A stretch of 64,000 nucleotides of DNA from Aselliscus stoliczkanus. Its lineage: Eukaryota > Chordata > Mammalia > Chiroptera > Hipposideridae. Positions within the stretch are counted from its first letter, which is position 1, and each line of letters begins with the position of its first letter. The notes beneath the pieces are model-generated. The model had not been told where the DNA came from, searched no databases, and was given only the letters and a program-made list of their open reading frames with translations. The translations under genes were made by a program, and so were the position numbers. Below are positions 43,401-56,777 of the stretch, piece after piece. Location: contig CM066732.1 in NCBI GenBank assembly GCA_033961575.1, positions 54,031,001-54,095,000 on the forward strand, given 5' to 3'.

Positions 43401-46019
43401 CTGCCTGTCCTGCCTGCTTCATGGGAGTGTCCTCTGATGGCCTTTACACACCGTCACAGCCCTCCCGTCCTCTGGGCCGGGCCCCCACGGCACCGTCCCA
43501 TGGACCCAGCCCCTTTTACTTCCGAACGATCACAGTTTGCAATTTTATCGTCATCGCTGAGGTGCCGATTCCGTGTGTCTCCTGCTAAGTGCTCAGGTTC
43601 CTGTGGGCAGAGCCTCGTTTGTTTCGCTCCCCACCGCGTGTGTCACCATTGCCCCGAGGCCTCTGGCCTGTAGTTAGTCACTGGGCTGAGTGTTTGTCCC
43701 CCACTGGGTGAGCACATCTGCTGTCTGTCCTGCTAGATGGGGCCAGGGTGAGGCAGCACCACTTCCAGATGTCCTGTCCACACATTTGAATGGCCCCCTT
43801 GCCAGGGTGCTGTGCACCAAGGCTCCCCTGAGCTGAGCCAGGAGCTGGGGGAGGCAGAGTGGACGGGGCTCCTGGCCGGGGGCGATGGGGGGTGTCCTCG
43901 TGGTCTGGCCGGGGCGGAGGGCTAACCCAGCACGGGAAGTGCCGATGACAGCAGCTCCTGCCTGCTTGGGGGCCCCGCTTTTGCACACTGAACTGCTGGG
44001 TCATGCTTTTGAGAAGAAGAGAAATTGGTGGAGTGATGGGGAGGCCCAGAGAAAGAGGGGGCAGTGGGTTCTTTCCAAAATCCTTTACTGCTATCCTGTT
44101 TGTTTTTAAAAGCCATCCCTGACTGCGCTCTCCTGGCCCACTAATGGATAGCGAGGCTGTTTGCCACAATATAGGCCATCAGGGGACAAATAAGCCATTT
44201 CTGCTGCTGACACTAAGAGAAACCTCCCTGCCAAGGATGTGCTAATTCCAGTACCCAGCTGCCTGGGGTCTAAATGCAGCTGTGACCGACAGCAGCTTGG
44301 TGGAGGGCACGTGGGGTAAGCTGTGAGGCCCCGGGGGCTGGCTGCCGCCTCCCCATGTGCACATCTCAGAGGCAGCTCTCCAGACACGCCCTGGATTCGA
44401 ATCCCAGCTCTGCCATTGACTCGCCGTGTGAGTGCAGGGCCCCCGCTCAGCCCTGGCCCTCACACACACATCGTGGTTAATGGCACTTGCCTCCTAGAAA
44501 TGGTCGGCGGAATAAAGGGCCGGAACTTGGGGAGCCATTGAACAAACAGCTCACGCTTCTCTCACCAGTGTCAACAGCTCGCCGGGCACACTCAGGTGTG
44601 CATGGCAAGTACCAGACAAATCTTACTTCACGGGGGTGGCCCAGGCACCCAGGAAGCAGCGGCTTCTGTCCACCTGCACGCACCTGACTGTTCGCTGGGC
44701 CCAGCGGCAGGTCGCCTGGCTGACACCCGTTTTCCCTCGGCTGACTGCCCCTGACCACTCTTGCTGAATGGCATCCCCCTTGCTCTCACTCCTTGAGGTT
44801 GGGCAGGGCGTGGCCAGCTCCCAGCTCCAGAAGGACCGTGAAGCCATGCCTGGCCACCAGTGACCTCTGATTCCCAGACATCGTGGCCGACTCATCTTTG
44901 GACAAGGGACAGTCAAACCCGACAAATTGGTGGAAACCACCAAAAGACATTCTCTCTCTTTTACCTGAATTTGCTTCACTGGTCAAATGAAAGTGTGGGC
45001 ATGCTGGCTGCTCTGATGTGACGAGAATCAGCCTGAGAAAGGAGCCACACGCGGGAAGCAGGGGCGAGAGGGAGACAGCACCTGAGGTCCTGGAGTTGGA
45101 CCTACCTCTGGGCCTGGCAGTCCCACAACCCTGGTCCCTCTTTCGGTTAGCTAGCTTCAGACTAGCTTTTAACTCTTGCAACCAAAAGGAGCCTAATACA
45201 CCTTTTTCGCTCATTCTTTTGTAGCTTCATCAGTAAGTTTTCCTGTCTACAAGAGTCTATCCTGGGTGTCTCAGGGTCAGGAGGACAAGGACACCATCCC
45301 TGCCCTTGAGGAACTCAGTCTCGTGGAGGGGGTACGGCTGGGCCCACACAGCGCAGCAGAGGGCACCATGAGGTAGGCGTTCTAGGCTGAAAGTGGGAGG
45401 CCAGCGAGGGTGACTTGGCCAGAGCCTGCAGACCAACAGAGTGAGTGACAGCTCCTGGAAGAAGTGCCACTTGAGCTGGGACTGTGCCCAGGACCCGTGC
45501 GGGCCAGGGCTGCCTCTCGGGGGTTGGCCAAGGTGCCAGCACATCCTCTGTGTCGCCCTCGGGCTCCACGGAGCCCGTCCCCAGGGTCACTGGCTGGGGA
45601 GGACTCGGTCAGCCCCGGAAGAGCAGGACACAGCAGACGGGGTCAGCGCGTAAGTTAAACCTCTACGGCTCCGGGGCTTGTCCCCCCCGGCCCCCCTCCC
45701 CCAGACAGGCAGGGACATAGTTAAGGCTGCACGGGGCAGGCTGTGAGTTAGGCTGCAAGCTCCCGGGCATGGGTCCACCTCACCTCCTTGCTCTCCTGTG
45801 ATGCCCAACATTAAGGCATGCAAACAGGCCCAGGCTACTTAGTAAAGATGGATTCACTCATTTTTTAAAAACTCTGTGACATTCCTCAAAAGACAGAAGC
45901 ATGCCACAGAGAGGCCAGAGATCTGAAAGGAAAAGGAAAATAAGACGTCAGTGTTTTCCGGATGTGGGATGTTAGAAGAGAGACTGGCAGGCAGCACAGT
46001 GGGAAGTCTGCAGCCCAGC
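43401..46019. other. GC-rich, no gene; L2 and MIR pieces
   Basis: 44385-44440 (TGGATTCGAATCCCAGCTC, TGCCATTGACTCGCCGTGTG) is a clear forward MIR core. 45280-45500 (AAGGACACCATCCCTGCCC, TTGAGGAACTCAGTCTCG, CTCCTGGAAGAAGTGCCAC, TTGAGCTGGGACTGTGC) is a reverse L2. 43865-43925 is G-rich. The remainder is unassigned, with domain-free frames. Confidence 0.55.
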
Positions 46020-46231
46020 ACTGACTTCCTCACTTTCTTGCCCTGTGACCTTAGGCAAGTTACTTCATCTTTCTGTGCCTCAGTTTCCCCACCTCTAACA
46101 TGGGGGTAATTTAGTACGTATCTCATGGGACCGTGGTGTGGATTAAATAAGACAGGCATGCAAAATGTTAAGAGTAGTGCCTGCCCCATGATAAGCATCA
46201 CGCGTGTGTTAGCTGTTACTATTATTATCAT
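46020..46231 (+). repeat. MIR SINE, nearly complete
   Basis: Best MIR copy in the window: CTGTGACCTTAGGCAAGTTAC, TTCATCTTTCTGTGCCTCAG, TTTCCCCACCTCTAACATGG, GGTAATTTAGTACGTATCTC, ATGGGACCGTGGTGTGGAT, TAAATAAGACAGGCATGCAA, AGTAGTGCCTGCCCCATGAT and a TACTATTATTATCA end. All blocks are in consensus order. Confidence 0.9.
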
Positions 46232-46364
46232 AAAGAGAGAGAGAGGGAGAATGCCATGAAAGATGGAACCCAGGAGCACCAAGGCATCACGTCTGAAACG
46301 GTGAAGTCATTGACTAGGGAAGCACTAATTTATAGGATGGAACTAGAAAAAAAAATCTCTGATA

Positions 46365-46500
46365 AACTTTTTATAGTGAGAATACTGAGGCACAGAGAGG
46401 GGAAGTGTTTTATCCGAAGTCACACAGCAAGATAGTGGCTGACGACGATGGAAAATACCAGGTCCCCTCACTTGCAGTCTAAAACTCTTTCGCTCCCTCT
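46365..46500 (-). repeat. MIR SINE fragment
   Basis: ATAGTGAGAATACTGAGGCAC, AGAGAGGGGAAGTGTTTTATC, CGAAGTCACACAGCAAGATAG and CTAAAACTCTTTCGCTCCC, in reverse MIR order. The opposite orientation to 46020 shows it is a separate insertion. Confidence 0.8.
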
Positions 46501-49500
46501 CTCGGGGGGAGCTCTTGTATCTGACTACAAACCAAATGTGCATGGAAGTGAAAACTCGGCCCTTCAACAAAACCTGAGCCCCCGTCCCACAGCAGGCCCC
46601 CAGCCCCGCAGGACAGCCCACGCCCAGGGTCCAGGCTAAGAGGCCTGTGAGGCCTGGCGTAAGAAAGCAGGAGCGGTTTCCAGGTTTCCAACAGCACATA
46701 AAGGGCCGTGCCAAGGCCTGGGTCCCTGTCCCCTGGAAACGGCTCCGTGTTTACACAGCTTTGAAGCGACCACTTCACACGAAGAACAGTCTCTCGCTCA
46801 CGTTCCTCACCGTTTTCTAAGTGAACGCTCAGCGTTTAGCTACTAAGCAAATTTGCTTTTCTATAATCAACAGAGGATGACTGAAAAACATTTAATCCAC
46901 TGGGTACGGGTGCCTGCCGTCCAGAGCGTACTCAACTCACAGTTTAAACTCATTTTTTTCCCGAAAGGTAAACAGATTTCCATTGTGCCAGAGAGTCTGG
47001 GGTTAACTGCTTTGCTCCTATTAAAATCTAACCGACCAGGAGGGCTGTGGGCTTTGCTAACAGCGCTATGAGGATGTGTCGGTGTATTTCGCAATACTGG
47101 ACTTGCCAGGGTTTCCCTGGGGATGGGGATCGGGCTGCTTGGTGCATGGCCGCTGGGTGGGGCTGGATGGAGGTCTGGGCTGGCAGTCACCTCTTTTCTG
47201 GCTCCAGCATGACTGGGGATGGGCCTGGTGGCAGAGGAAACCCCCCGGCACCGTGAAACCACCATCGAGAGGGCCATAGCCCCGTCGGGTCTGCACGGAG
47301 GCTGGCTGCAGTGCTCTGCCAGCTCGGCCGCTCAGCGTCTGCGGTACTGATTGTTCCGGGCCTGTGGCTGTTGCTTCTCCAGTGGCTGATGAGCTGTTTA
47401 GATCCTGGGCTTACGGCTTTCCTTTCTGTGGTCTCCTCCAGGGGACAGAACAGAGGGACGGGTCCAACTGAACCTGCTCAAAGAAGATGCACTGCTCGAT
47501 TACAGGACCAAGCGGTGGACGTGCACGGCAACGCCCCACTGTCCACAGGACAGGCTGGGGCGCGGCGGGGCGTGTCTGGTGATAAAGCAACAGTTTGGAG
47601 AGGGGTGTCGCAAGCACCGCCAGAGCCTGCCTGCACCCCGACAGTGACCATTTCTGTGTAACCCACAGGCTTCTCATGGCAAACAGCAGTGATTCTTGCC
47701 TTTTCTGGCAGCAGGGCTGATCCTGTGCTCAGGGCTGACTCCAAGGGCCCTTGGAACGATCCCCCACCACCAATGACAAATGGGATGCGGTATACCAACC
47801 CTCGGACTGCCCCAACCCTTGGGAAGAACAGCCCAGGTAGTTCCATAGCACCTGCAAAGGGATCCGACAGGACTGCACCCCAGCTGCCCACAAAGCAACC
47901 TGCTCGTCCACACATCCCGTACTGCTTTCCTCCCCGCCCTGCTACCTTGGTAGCCCCTCCAACAAGGTCACCACCCGTAGGGGCAACTGGCTCCACGTCC
48001 CAGACGCCTCCTTGAGCCTCCTGTCCCAGCCTGGGGTGACCGCCCAGTGCCCACAGTGCTGGCCGCACACCTATCTGGGGCTCTCAGCCCTTTCCTCCTC
48101 GCACAGCATGGCTGCAGTCCGGGCCTTCCTCCATTTACTGCCATGATTCTCTTTATCACAGGGACTTTTTAATTTTTAAGCTCTATTGCTTTCTACTCCA
48201 CAGACATTGGTAGAAGAAGCAGCAAGTTACCAAGAGAAGAAAAGTATTTAATTACAAATGCATATATATGTCATATACATATATGTTGTTCAAAACCATG
48301 GCGCCCGTCCAGGGAGGCCGGGTCGCATCCAGCGGAAGCTCTTTCGTCCGGCACGGTAACGTGATGGGTTTTGATCCGCACAGGTGAGCCCCAAGCCCAA
48401 CCAGGGAGCCGCAATCTCAGCAAGTTTCCCTGGAGCCAAGCACAAAGTAAGAGAACCAATGGCCTATTCAGGAGGTGAGCTCACCAGATACCATTGGGAA
48501 GGGGTGAGGAATGAGAAAGGAGGAGAGGAAGCCAAGAAGGGGTGCATTATCGACCAGGACCCTGGCACAGGCGCAGGCTCAGCCCCAATGGAGAGCCTGG
48601 GGGCGGGCGTAGAGCTCACTGCGGGGGGTCTCAGCCACAGGGGAGGGCCAGGGTCTTCAGCCAGCACCCCCCACATCATCCTGCTTGCACGGGAACAGTC
48701 AGAAACAAGAAACCCTCAGATCGGGAGCCACAGGGGTGCCTGCCAGTAGGTCCCGCCTCAGAGGCCGGACAGGGCGCCACCAGCAACCTCTGCCTGTCTG
48801 TAGCCCCTGCCCACTGATAGTGGATACCTGATCCGGGGGATACATCGGAGGTGTCGCCTCCACCAGCAGCACGACACCTGCAGCAAAGTAGAAACCCGCC
48901 TCTCAGAAGCCAGCTGGCCGCCAAAGGGAAGGCACACGGGGATCCTGGGCAGGCGCTTCCTCGCCTGACGCTGACAGGCCGTGAACCCTTCCTGGGCTCA
49001 GACAGGCCCACCCCGTCCCCCACCGCACCTGGCCAGAGCCTTTCCTTCAACACCCAAGAGCTTCCCTGGAGCTCCAAGGCCGAGCCTCTCTGCTTTGTAT
49101 GTGGCTTTATTCATTTCTAGGAAAGAACCACCATCCCACTTATCTCAAAGCCCTAATAGCAGCCGTTGGAGGCCAGCAAGATGAGAAAGGTCACCGCCGC
49201 CATTCGCAGGGCTGCTGTCCCTGCTGGGCGGTGCGGGGATGGGGGGGGGGGTGACAGGTTGATGAATCTCCTCCCTGCTGCTGTGAAACAGAAATTCATT
49301 CTGTCTCCAGGCCAAACGCTCACTCACCAGCCTGAAAACTGAGACACCACACAAGGGCTCTTAAGTCAGGATCTCATTTCAACGGGAGCTTCAAAATATA
49401 GACCGTCAGGATGGCTGACCGGTTATGTGGCACATTTCCTGTAGAACTGGACTTCTCTCTCTTTTCGGGATGTACGGGGCCCGATTCCCAGGCGCTGCTC

Positions 49501-49834
49501 CCAGAGTGACAGAAATGATGGGGCCTCGTGTGGAGGACACATGGCACAGGGTACCTCCTCCACTCTCCCCCGGGGCAGACATCATTCATCAATCCCAGGC
49601 CTGGAAACAAACTCCTCCCTTGTGCTTCTCAACACACCATTCCACCAACCATGACCAATCAACCAGCTTGTGGACAAAGTCACATCGTATCCCTGGTTGG
49701 TTTCTCTGTTGAAACTGGCACCTATTACGAGCATCATGGGACCTGGACAATACTTCTGCCTTACATGGCCTTCTTCTCAGGTATGCTCCATACATGTATT
49801 CATAAGAATTAATCCATCCCCAATATCCAATATC
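46501..49834. other. Mostly GC-rich, no gene recognised
   Basis: 46800-47045 is AT-richer and repeat-poor. Frames at 47478-48068 (minus) and 47689-48015 (plus) are proline/glycine-rich without domains. 48255-48290 is a TATATATG/CATATATG patch. An 11-G run lies at 49241-49251, preceded by GGGG (G-quadruplex-capable). Confidence 0.5.
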
Positions 49835-50420
49835 CACTGGATATTTTGTTAAACATTTACTATGTGCCAGGGAGTACTCAGATGATAAGGACTCAAAGGC
49901 AATGAACAGAACATCAAACCTGCCCACAGTGAGAAGCCTGCCAGCCCCGTGACTGGCGCTGCATAAGGGCTCTATTTATAGGACGAGGGTTCCCCATGGA
50001 AGACAAGGTCCCCATACTCATGGGACTAATACGCCAGTGGAGACACAGGCAACACGCAGGAAACCGACATGAATAAATACAGGAATTGACATAAGTAGGT
50101 GTTGGCTGGCACAGAATGGAGCTAGGCCCACTTCAAATTGGGCTGTCAAGGAAAGACTTTCTGAGGAGAGAAGTGTATGATAAAACCCAAAAGATGAAGG
50201 AGAGCCAGGCATGGAAAGATGTGGGCTGGAAGAAAATCCTGCCTGCAGAGGAACGTCAAGTGCAAAGGCCCTGGCGTGCGAAGGGCGGTGACGTCTGAAG
50301 ACCGGGGAAGCGTTGGTGTGGCTGAGCCGTGGAGACGCGGGAGCAAAGCAGAGTGTGGCAAGAGGGGCGGCCAAGTCAGGCCGCGAGACCGCACTGGGGC
50401 TTGTAAGGGTTTCGGAGCTG
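49835..50420 (-). repeat. L2 LINE 3' end, left part
   Basis: Reverse L2 series: TTGTTAAACATTTACTATGTG, CAAGGTCCCCATACTCATGG, CTTTCTGAGGAGAGAAGTG, GAACGTCAAGTGCAAAGGCCC and GAGACCGCACTGGGGCTTGTAAGG. Continues beyond the inserted LTR at 50886. Confidence 0.75.
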
Positions 50421-50600
50421 CTCTCAGTGAAACGAGAGACCCTAGGGGGCTTGTTGCCTTACAGCCGATTCCAAGACCACCCCCTCTGCATTAGCCCCTG
50501 ACCTTTAGTCTTGAGAGAGTGTCTCGGTAGGACCGGGACCTGATGGAGTGATATCAGTTATCTCCTGCGGGAGGACACAGTAAAGTCGGTGTCCTGGGGC

Positions 50601-50880
50601 TGTGTAGTGTCGTATGAAGGCATAGGATTTGTCGGAGTACAATGGGACAGGTTAATGGGAGAAAGCCTTAAGGCACACATTGACACGCGGTTACTAATTT
50701 ACAGCAGCTTCATTTCTTTGAAAATTCTCAATAAAAGCCATGCGCTGACCCGATTCGGGCCTCAGTCGTCTCTGGTGGAGTCCCTTGGTCTCGCTCTTAT
50801 CTTACTTCTGTCTCTTGTTCTTATTCAATCTGCGTCGCCCCTCTCGAGTCCCATTTGCCCTTGCCACGCAGGACGTGACA
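50601..50880 (+). mobile_element. Solo LTR, 280 bp, same R-U5 as the 25.9 kb LTR
   Basis: TGTGTAGTGTCGTATGAAGG to GCAGGACGTGACA, TG...CA ends, flanked by GGGGC at 50596-50600 and 50881-50885. A sixth matching T overlaps the LTR start, so the duplication is 5 or possibly 6 bp. AATAAA at 50730-50735. The last 103 bp (50778-50880) match 26259-26361 at 102 positions, whereas the U3 halves do not align convincingly. It lacks the 29-bp duplication of the other copy. No internal retroviral sequence adjoins it. Confidence 0.88.
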
Positions 50881-50885
50881 GGGGC

Positions 50886-51380
50886 TGAGTGACACGAATG
50901 GGTCACTCCGGCGCTGTGAGGAGGCTGTGCTGGGGGCAGACGTGTTAAGGCAGGAGAAGGGACAGGAGGCAGGGGATGCAAATGCAGGAGTCTGCGGGGT
51001 GGGGCGGTGCTCGAAGGGTTACGAAGCTACAATGTGAACATTAAAACAAGAGGGTAGGTATTGGGGGTAAGCACAAAAAATAAACAAGGATTCCACTTAA
51101 ATTTCTAGCTTGAGTAGGTGGTAGATGATGGGATGTCACTCTCTGAGCTGGGACGGAACGGACAGGCCGCGGGTGGAGGAGGGGCGGGGGCTGCCGAGAG
51201 AACCACGGAGCGCGGTGCTGAGACCTGCTGTGTTGAAACAGCCAAGTGGAGATGTCAAGGGGCGGTTTGATGTGAAGGTCGGAACTCATGGCAGGGGCTC
51301 TGCGGGAGACACGCATGTGGGGAGCAGCGGTCTGCGATGCGAACAAGACGCTGACGGGCCTCGAGATGAGCAGGTGCCCG
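50886..51380 (-). repeat. L2 LINE, right part
   Basis: GGGTCACTCCGGCGCTGTGAG, TGAGTAGGTGGTAGATGATG and CAGCCAAGTGGAGATGTCAAG are reverse L2 blocks in the right order after 50420, so the LTR split an older L2. Confidence 0.6.
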
Positions 51381-54300
51381 CTGCGGCCACTCACGGAGAG
51401 GAGGGCAGGGCAAGGACGCTCTCTGTAGGTGTCACTGGCGGCCACGCGAAGCGCAGGGCCTGTGGCGTTCCGGCGCGAAGCTCCCAGCGGGAAGGCTGCA
51501 GAGTGGAGGGGGGCCCTGTTCCGCAACACGGCAGACTACATACAAACTATTTCTGAGGTTTATTCCAAAACAAGCCCCCCAGTAACGATAGCTAAAATTC
51601 ATCAGACATGTTTTTAAATGCATGACTTAGCTCACAAAAATAAGACAAATACCCAGAAAACAAAAACAAAGCAGAAACTGAAACCTAATGTTATAACCAC
51701 AATGTGCCAGTCTCACTGGCAGTGGAGCTCAGGTTTTCATGGCTAAGCCGACGAAGTCATGAGTCTGACGGAACTGGGCGCTTGGAACTGACACTTCTCC
51801 CTGCTCACCCCACGTACAGCCCGGAGCTCCGGGGGGCTACATCCCCAGGGAAAGGATAAGCTAGACACATCGGCCATGGCCCAGGGAGACGGCAGAAACA
51901 CTAGTCCTCCCAACTGAGGCTCCAGGATGCACCCCCATTTTAAAGTGTTATCTGATACACAATCAGGGGGATTTCCACTGACTCCTAACCCCAGCACCAC
52001 ATAACTTCTATGGCTTTTTTCTCTGCTCCTTCAAAACTAGCTTTCCTCCTCAGCCCCTGCCTGTCAGATTGCCCCTAGGAACTCAGAATTCCTCTCCCTG
52101 TGTCACACGCGACCACTGCAATCTCCAATGTCAGTGTCCCCATTATCAACCCCCAGCCCCACCTTCCCCTTCAAGACGCTCAGCTCAACAAACAGGGCTT
52201 TCACTCCATTATTCTCAACCCAAACATGGCATTCATGGTTATAAATAATAATTTTTAAAAACCCAAAACCACAAAAAATAAACTATGTCTATACTTTCCT
52301 TTTCTTTTTGGTGACCCTCTTGAAGGACCTCATAACGCTCCATTCATGAAGAACCTTAAAGAGCCTCCGGAAATAGCTCAGTGATGCTCACCGCCTGCCT
52401 CGTCTCCACGTCTTGAATGTGAGTTCCTGAGGGGCTGGGCTGGAGGGTGTTTTAGGTAACGAGTGGCACACAGCATTCAGGATGGCCCCTCTAGCAAACA
52501 ATCGAGAGCATGACGCTTGCTTCCTGGGTGACCTGGCTGCGCCTGACTCCCTCTTTCTAAGGCGTGTGCTCTACAGAAAGACGCTCCGTACTTTGAAAGG
52601 CATCTCCAGGGGAGGCTATCCTGCCAGTTTACCTGTTACACCTGGATTGCAGCTATGGACAGTGCTTAGGTTCAGGCGTGAGTTGTACACTAAAATCCCT
52701 TTATGTAAAGGGTCGAGTGTGCATTTATGTTTATTTTAGGCATTTACAATTTGTATTCTTCTTATTTTTAGCAGATGAAATTAGTTCAAATATATGTGCT
52801 GTTAGTTTGAGAGAGAAAACAAAATCTATATATTTAAGAGTTGAGATCATGTCTCTAATTCCCAAAGTTAACAAAGCACTTCCTGGAAGCCAAGGGAAAA
52901 ACAGCAACAGGTTCTGACGGGTAGCTCTCAACATCTCATCAAAGGGGACACACCTATTGTTTAAGAAAAGACGTGATAGCGATCATGCCAATCATAAGGG
53001 AAAAGACAGTAATTTTCAAAGATCTTTTCATACATACTTTATGTACATAAAATGTGAAAAACCTGCATATCCTTATACCTGGAATCCCAGTAATTACAAT
53101 CTTTCAGTTTTCTTGATGAGTCCAATTCTGGCAATACTTTAGCAGCTCCAAGTTCCAGGCAGCCGAACAGGGGTGTTCATTTATGGTCCTCTTAAAACTC
53201 TACTAAATTAAAATTATCTGCTCAAAAAGAAATAAAAAGCAAAGAGGAGTACCCAAATAAAACCATCAACAAATTTCTTGAAAACAAATAGGTTTGTGGA
53301 ACAAGTTTTGTTGAAGAAGCAAATGAACGAGGCTGAGCAACATGACGTCTAGGAAAGCTCCTGGCTGTAGAAGAGGAGGCAGCCTGCCTTTCAGCACTCT
53401 GGACCGGTCCGGGCCCCAGGCCTAGGGCACCACTGAGGTGACAGTAGGACGGGGCTGGAAACAGGGCACTTCACTGGGAGTCTGTACCAGTAGCCACCAC
53501 CCCATTCACCTCCCTCAGAGGAGGTCACTCAGGAAGACAGCCTTCTTCTAGGCAAAGCCCGAGACGGCTTTCTCTGACGACTCTGAGAAAAAGCCTGAGA
53601 AACATGACGATGACATTTGTGCAGATAATGGTGGCCCAGGGGGAAGCCCTCTTCTTTCTGGCAAAGGAGGAGATGGATTGGGGTCCAAAGCCTGAAAGCA
53701 GCATTCTTCCCCACACCACACATAGCTTCTAGTCAGAAACGGGACAAATGAAAAGGCCACCCAATGGTCACTCAGCCGACGAGAAGACTCGGCAATACAG
53801 AGGGAAAGACCAAACTATACAAACAGAAAACAACCCTAGAGAAAACAGACCATTCAGGGTCAAAAAAGACAAAATTCCGAATGCATTCAACAAGATTCAG
53901 AAAGACTAAGCATTGCCATCAGTCATCGTGTGAGGCAGGATAATGGAGGGGGAGGGGAAATGTAGTGTGTGGCTTTCCTTTCCTTGCAGGGTTCCAAGTA
54001 TTTCGATAATCTCTGCAGTTATTAATGTGGCATTGCTCCTCTGTATTAGAATCAGGGGATACAGTTCTCCTAAATCAGATTACCTGGACACACTGCAGCA
54101 GTCAATATGGAGTCTCTAGTTTGAAAAGGCATCACAGTGAGTTATATTTAGAGGCTGTTCTTAATAAGTCAGAGCTCGGCTGAATGCCTATGAAAAATGT
54201 TCACTCAAGTTTACTGTTACATTCCTGGTCCACTAGGGCATGGAGGGAGCCAAGGGGAGGGTGGGAAAGAGTCCGCCTGCACTTCAAAGCTCCACTCCAC

Positions 54301-56284
54301 GGTTTTTTGGGGCCATTATGGTTTTCCTGGGGAAAATACTTATCTTTGACAGCCAGAGAGCCTTCTGGAAAAAAAAATTTCAAGCGATTGATGAATTTTC
54401 AACAAAAAGAAGAAGCTAAGGGATAATGACAGGGAAACGTGCATTTCTGCCTGAGGTTTAAGGTCTCAACTCACACACCAGACCCTACTGATTGGAAATG
54501 GATTTCTTACATTCCTGTGTTGAATAGGATTGCAAAGATCATTCTGCATACACTGGGGAAATAGGCCATGATTGGCTAGTGATGTCTGCCATGGGTCCAG
54601 GATGGGAGAAGGAAGGCACAAAGAAATGTGACTACTCCATTCAGCAACACAGACCCTTAATCCACCGGGGAGAGACTATGGGGAAAGGAAAACACCCTCA
54701 GTTACAAATTATGCTTTGTATGGGAAAGAGGCACAGTTTTATTGAGGTTGCTGGGATTATAGGAGATAATCTGGGGACTGATTGTAGCCCTTTTGCCACC
54801 GAGGGGAGAGCAGCTACCTGAAAATGATGACAACTCAGTGAAACCAAAGCCGAGAGACAGGCTCTGATTCTAATGACATTCTCTCAAATCTGGGTCTAGC
54901 TATGCCTTTAGTCAGGAAGCTCTACCCTGGAACTTCAGGTACATGAGCCAATTACTCCCCATGTTTACTTCTGCAAATACAACTGCGACTCTGTTACCTG
55001 CAGCCTCAAGTATCCTAAGAAGGAGAAGCCCCAAGGGCAATGTTTTTAGGAAGATCACTGCATTTCTTTTGACTTTGAGTGGTCTTATCTGTCAATGGAA
55101 AATAATAAACTTATCTGTATTTGTTTAAGAAGATTACTGTAGAGACCCAAGCTGAGATAATAGATATTAAAGTTCTTTGTAAAAACGTACGTGGAATTTT
55201 TAAAATTAAATTCCAGCTGTGTGTGTGTGTGCGCGTGCGTGTGCCCGAAGGAAGAGGAGAACTAGGTGATGTGCATGTTAGACTGTGAGGTAGATAACCC
55301 ACTATCTTCTGTTTTTCATTTAGGAAACCCTGATCCACAGAAATGTGCCCTGTCATTCCTGCCGCATCCACCAAAGCTGGCAAATTCTTTCCTTTGTTGG
55401 ACCTGATTTTCCAAAGGAGTTTTCTATGTAACTGAACACTTTTCTTTCTTTTTTTTTTTTGACTTGTTCTCTTTATACCAACCCTCATTTACTTTCCAAA
55501 AGGTGTCTCTACAATATGGAACTACAGAATCAAACGGGTGTCTTGAAATTCCCTTCCCGGGGCTCTCCGGTGATGCGGAGCCGCCTTGACCATGCACAGG
55601 TCACGTGCTGGGGAATCTGCTCATCATCCTGGCCGTCAGCTCTGAACACGTTGATTACATATTTTTACAGTGTCCTCAAACTTGGTGATTCCTTCATGCT
55701 GCCTGCAATGCCCTCCCTGCACAGCTCTCTGACATACATTCTCTGTGGACCTGGCTTTTCCATTAATTTTGAGTCTCTTATTTAAGGCCTACTCCTAGGC
55801 GACTCCAGTGTATACTAAGAGAGCTGCTGGAATATCAGTGCTGGGAAGTCTTCTTCAGTGCCCTCCAGGCTTATGACTGTCTGGTCCACCCGCCATCCCT
55901 ACTGTGGGCTCCATCACTCAGCTCCTAGGTGGTGGTTACCCGCCGAAGTCCTGGTGCCCTTTGAGACTGTGTCCCAGGGTGGGGAGGGGCACACTGCATC
56001 TCTTCCCCGTCATCAAGGCCTCTTCTGCTTTGAGCCTGAAGATTACAACCACAAAGGAATATCTAATCGTCCAGAAGGCCAGCAGACACGGGTGATCATT
56101 TTGCTGTTTTTGATTTAACTATTATTCTTGAAATATGGCTCCTTTGAAAAATCACCTATCCCAATAGAATAATTCAAATATCTCTTAAGGTCAAACCCTT
56201 CTTTCATTCAAATACAAGGCGGTATAAACAAGCCGCCTTTATACCACAGAAATTCCAGTACTTCTAAGGATTCCAGGAAGGACA
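51381..56284. other. AT-rich, no gene recognised
   Basis: A long low-GC block with very few large frames. Short GT tract at 55217-55245. A T11 run near 55450. 55560-55790 (GGTCACGTGCTGGGGAATCTG, GCAATGCCCTCCCTGCACAG) may be L2. 52690-53130 contains AG-preceded short frames but no exon I can defend. 53880-54180 and 54920-55140 are repeat-poor. Confidence 0.5.
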
Positions 56285-56286
56285 TA

Positions 56287-56777
56287 CCGTATTTTGCTGG
56301 GTATAATGAGCACTTTTTGTCCACATTTGTGAGGGAAAAATGAGGATGCACATTATACATGGGTAGTATTGACTCCCTAGCTATATAAATGTTTTTAATT
56401 CTTTTATTTATGCTTATGAGTTAAAAGTGTAACTCCAGAAATCAATAATGATATCCATATGCAAAATAATACCCTGGAATATGATAATTAGTTTTGTTGA
56501 ACTTACCATGAACTTGCAATGACGAAGAGTTCTTGGCCTTCTATGATGCGTAAATATTGTAAATTTGTTACCGGTACATAAAATTTCTTGTACCATATTA
56601 TGTTAAAACGTAAATGCTAAAATTCCGTTATAATACAAAAAACAAGTACCTAAATGTAAACAAGTAAAAAATTTGAATTAAAAAATTAAAATGAAATATT
56701 TCTTTTCCCTGAAAGTTTGGGCCCAAAAAGTGCATGCACATTATACACAGGAGCTCACTATACACGGCAAAATATGG
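56287..56777. mobile_element. Non-autonomous Tc1/mariner-type element, 491 bp, TA flanks
   Basis: The left terminus CCGTATTTTGCTGGGTATAA and the inverted right terminus (reverse complement CCATATTTTGCCGTGTATAG) agree at 21 of the first 25 positions. TA dinucleotides lie immediately outside (56285-56286 and 56778-56779). Subterminal GTGCACATTATACA motifs recur inside both ends. The interior is AT-rich and has no transposase frame. Piggybac (TTAA) and hAT (8-bp) duplications are absent. The exact superfamily branch is uncertain. Confidence 0.85.

Noticed and set aside
47478..48068. 196-codon minus frame and the 109-codon plus frame over it as coding exons
   Set aside because: Both strands are open over the same GC-rich sequence, the composition is low-complexity, and no domain is recognisable.
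25913..50880. The two similar LTRs as ends of one large provirus
   Set aside because: They carry different flanking duplications (TCACTC and GGGGC), different U3s, and no retroviral internal sequence between them. They are two solo LTRs.
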